Below the pieces are notes generated by a model. That model ran no database searches and had not been told where the DNA came from. It saw only the letters and a list, made by a program, of their open reading frames with translations. From assembly GCF_000017505.1 (NCBI RefSeq), contig NC_009675.1, positions 1,488,001 through 1,552,000 on the forward strand: a stretch of DNA of 64,000 nucleotides. Direction: 5' to 3'. Origin of the DNA: Anaeromyxobacter sp. Fw109-5. GTDB lineage: Bacteria; Myxococcota; Myxococcia; Myxococcales; Anaeromyxobacteraceae. Below are positions 63,783 to 64,000 of the stretch, in pieces. The number at the start of each line of letters is the position of its first letter. Position 1 is the first letter of the stretch. The position numbers and the translations under genes were made by a program.

Positions 63783-64000
63783 ACGGGGGACTGCGTCCCC
63801 CGCCCCAGCAGCGAAGCTGCTGGGGCCCCACCCCCTGCTCGGCGGGGCCCGTGAACCTGCGCGCCCGCTGGCGCGGGTACGCGCAGGTTCCCCGCCGGGA
63901 GGGGCTTCGCCCCTCCCCGCGCGTTGCGCGGGGCCCCTCCCGCAGGTTCCCCGCGCGTTGCGCGGCCCCTCCGGCAGTGAGGTTCGACCGCGAGACGCGA
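63783..64000 (+). repeat. Array of consecutive perfect hairpins behind rodA
   Basis: Five perfect hairpins in 149 bases: 63785-63801 (7 bp, loop TGC), 63803-63825 (10 bp, GAA), 63853-63890 (11 bp outer stem, 5 bp inner), 63897-63917 (9 bp, TTC) and 63915-63933 (8 bp, GTT), plus a repeat of the last at 63951-63965. No gene is seen. The segment 63783-63895 recurs inverted at 49351-49490. The array continues to the window edge or near it. Confidence 0.85.

Overview
The window is about 74% G+C by eye, densely coding, and reads as chromosomal DNA from a delta-type proteobacterium of the Myxococcota, most likely an Anaeromyxobacter-like organism. This is an inference from gene content: a PilZ protein of the myxobacterial type, an AgmX/PglI-like C-terminal domain, MJ0042 zinc-ribbon and HNH proteins typical of the group, an anaerobic-type glycerol-3-phosphate dehydrogenase, and frequent GTG/TTG starts. 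No rRNA, tRNA, CRISPR array, prophage or replication origin was found.

Layout. 1-2110: two divergent lysine-2,3-aminomutase-like radical SAM genes, the first cut by the window edge. 2134-3727: a DedA membrane protein and a SpoIID-domain protein whose 5' ends overlap. 3736-10170: a queA-(PilZ)-tgt-yajC-secD-secF cluster joining queuosine tRNA modification to the Sec accessory complex. 10243-12719: an AEC-type carrier and a complete ISAs1-like insertion sequence. 12933-17489: recJ, a YHS-domain protein, aspS (predicted non-discriminating) and a GNAT acetyltransferase. 17490-20007: gene-poor DNA with two hexanucleotide repeat tracts flanking a frameshifted HNH endonuclease gene. 20008-26184: msrA, a glpA-glpB-iron-sulfur operon running into a lipid kinase gene, and a secreted AgmX-like protein. 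26231-34977: an SNF2-type helicase, a zinc-ribbon tail-anchored protein and two secreted peptidases (M16 and S46). 35177-39920: a thiamine cluster (thiS, thiG, thiE) whose thiE stop codon was hit by an IS630-family element lying next to an older IS5-like remnant. 39921-42602: a small operon of rhodanese-like, MauE-like and methyltransferase genes, then queD and a hemerythrin. 42631-49304: an addB-addA-like helicase-nuclease pair. 49492-51789: DUF2795, class I aldolase and DUF507 genes. 51953-55327: a three-gene envelope cluster (two DUF3108 proteins around a DUF4091 lipoprotein). 55668-58736: a zinc-ribbon peptide, yggS, maf and ppiD. 58857-63782: the rod-shape operon mreC-mreD-mrdA-rodA behind a clear promoter.

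The least explained material is intergenic. A hairpin with a TGC triloop follows the stop codons of three unrelated genes (DUF2795, DUF507, rodA) in the same orientation. Behind rodA it opens an array of consecutive perfect hairpins. An inverted, shorter relative of that array at 49351-49490 is interrupted by a second palindromic element, and that element also occurs near 19.9 kb and 39.75 kb with base-pair-preserving changes. The window therefore shows at least two interacting families of small dispersed palindromic repeats.

Functional links: queA, tgt and queD act in queuosine synthesis. YajC-SecD-SecF, PpiD, the peptidases and the DUF3108/DUF4091 proteins belong to envelope biogenesis. RecJ and the AddB/AddA-like pair belong to DNA end processing. 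MreC, MreD, PBP2 and RodA build the lateral wall. mreB itself is not in the window.
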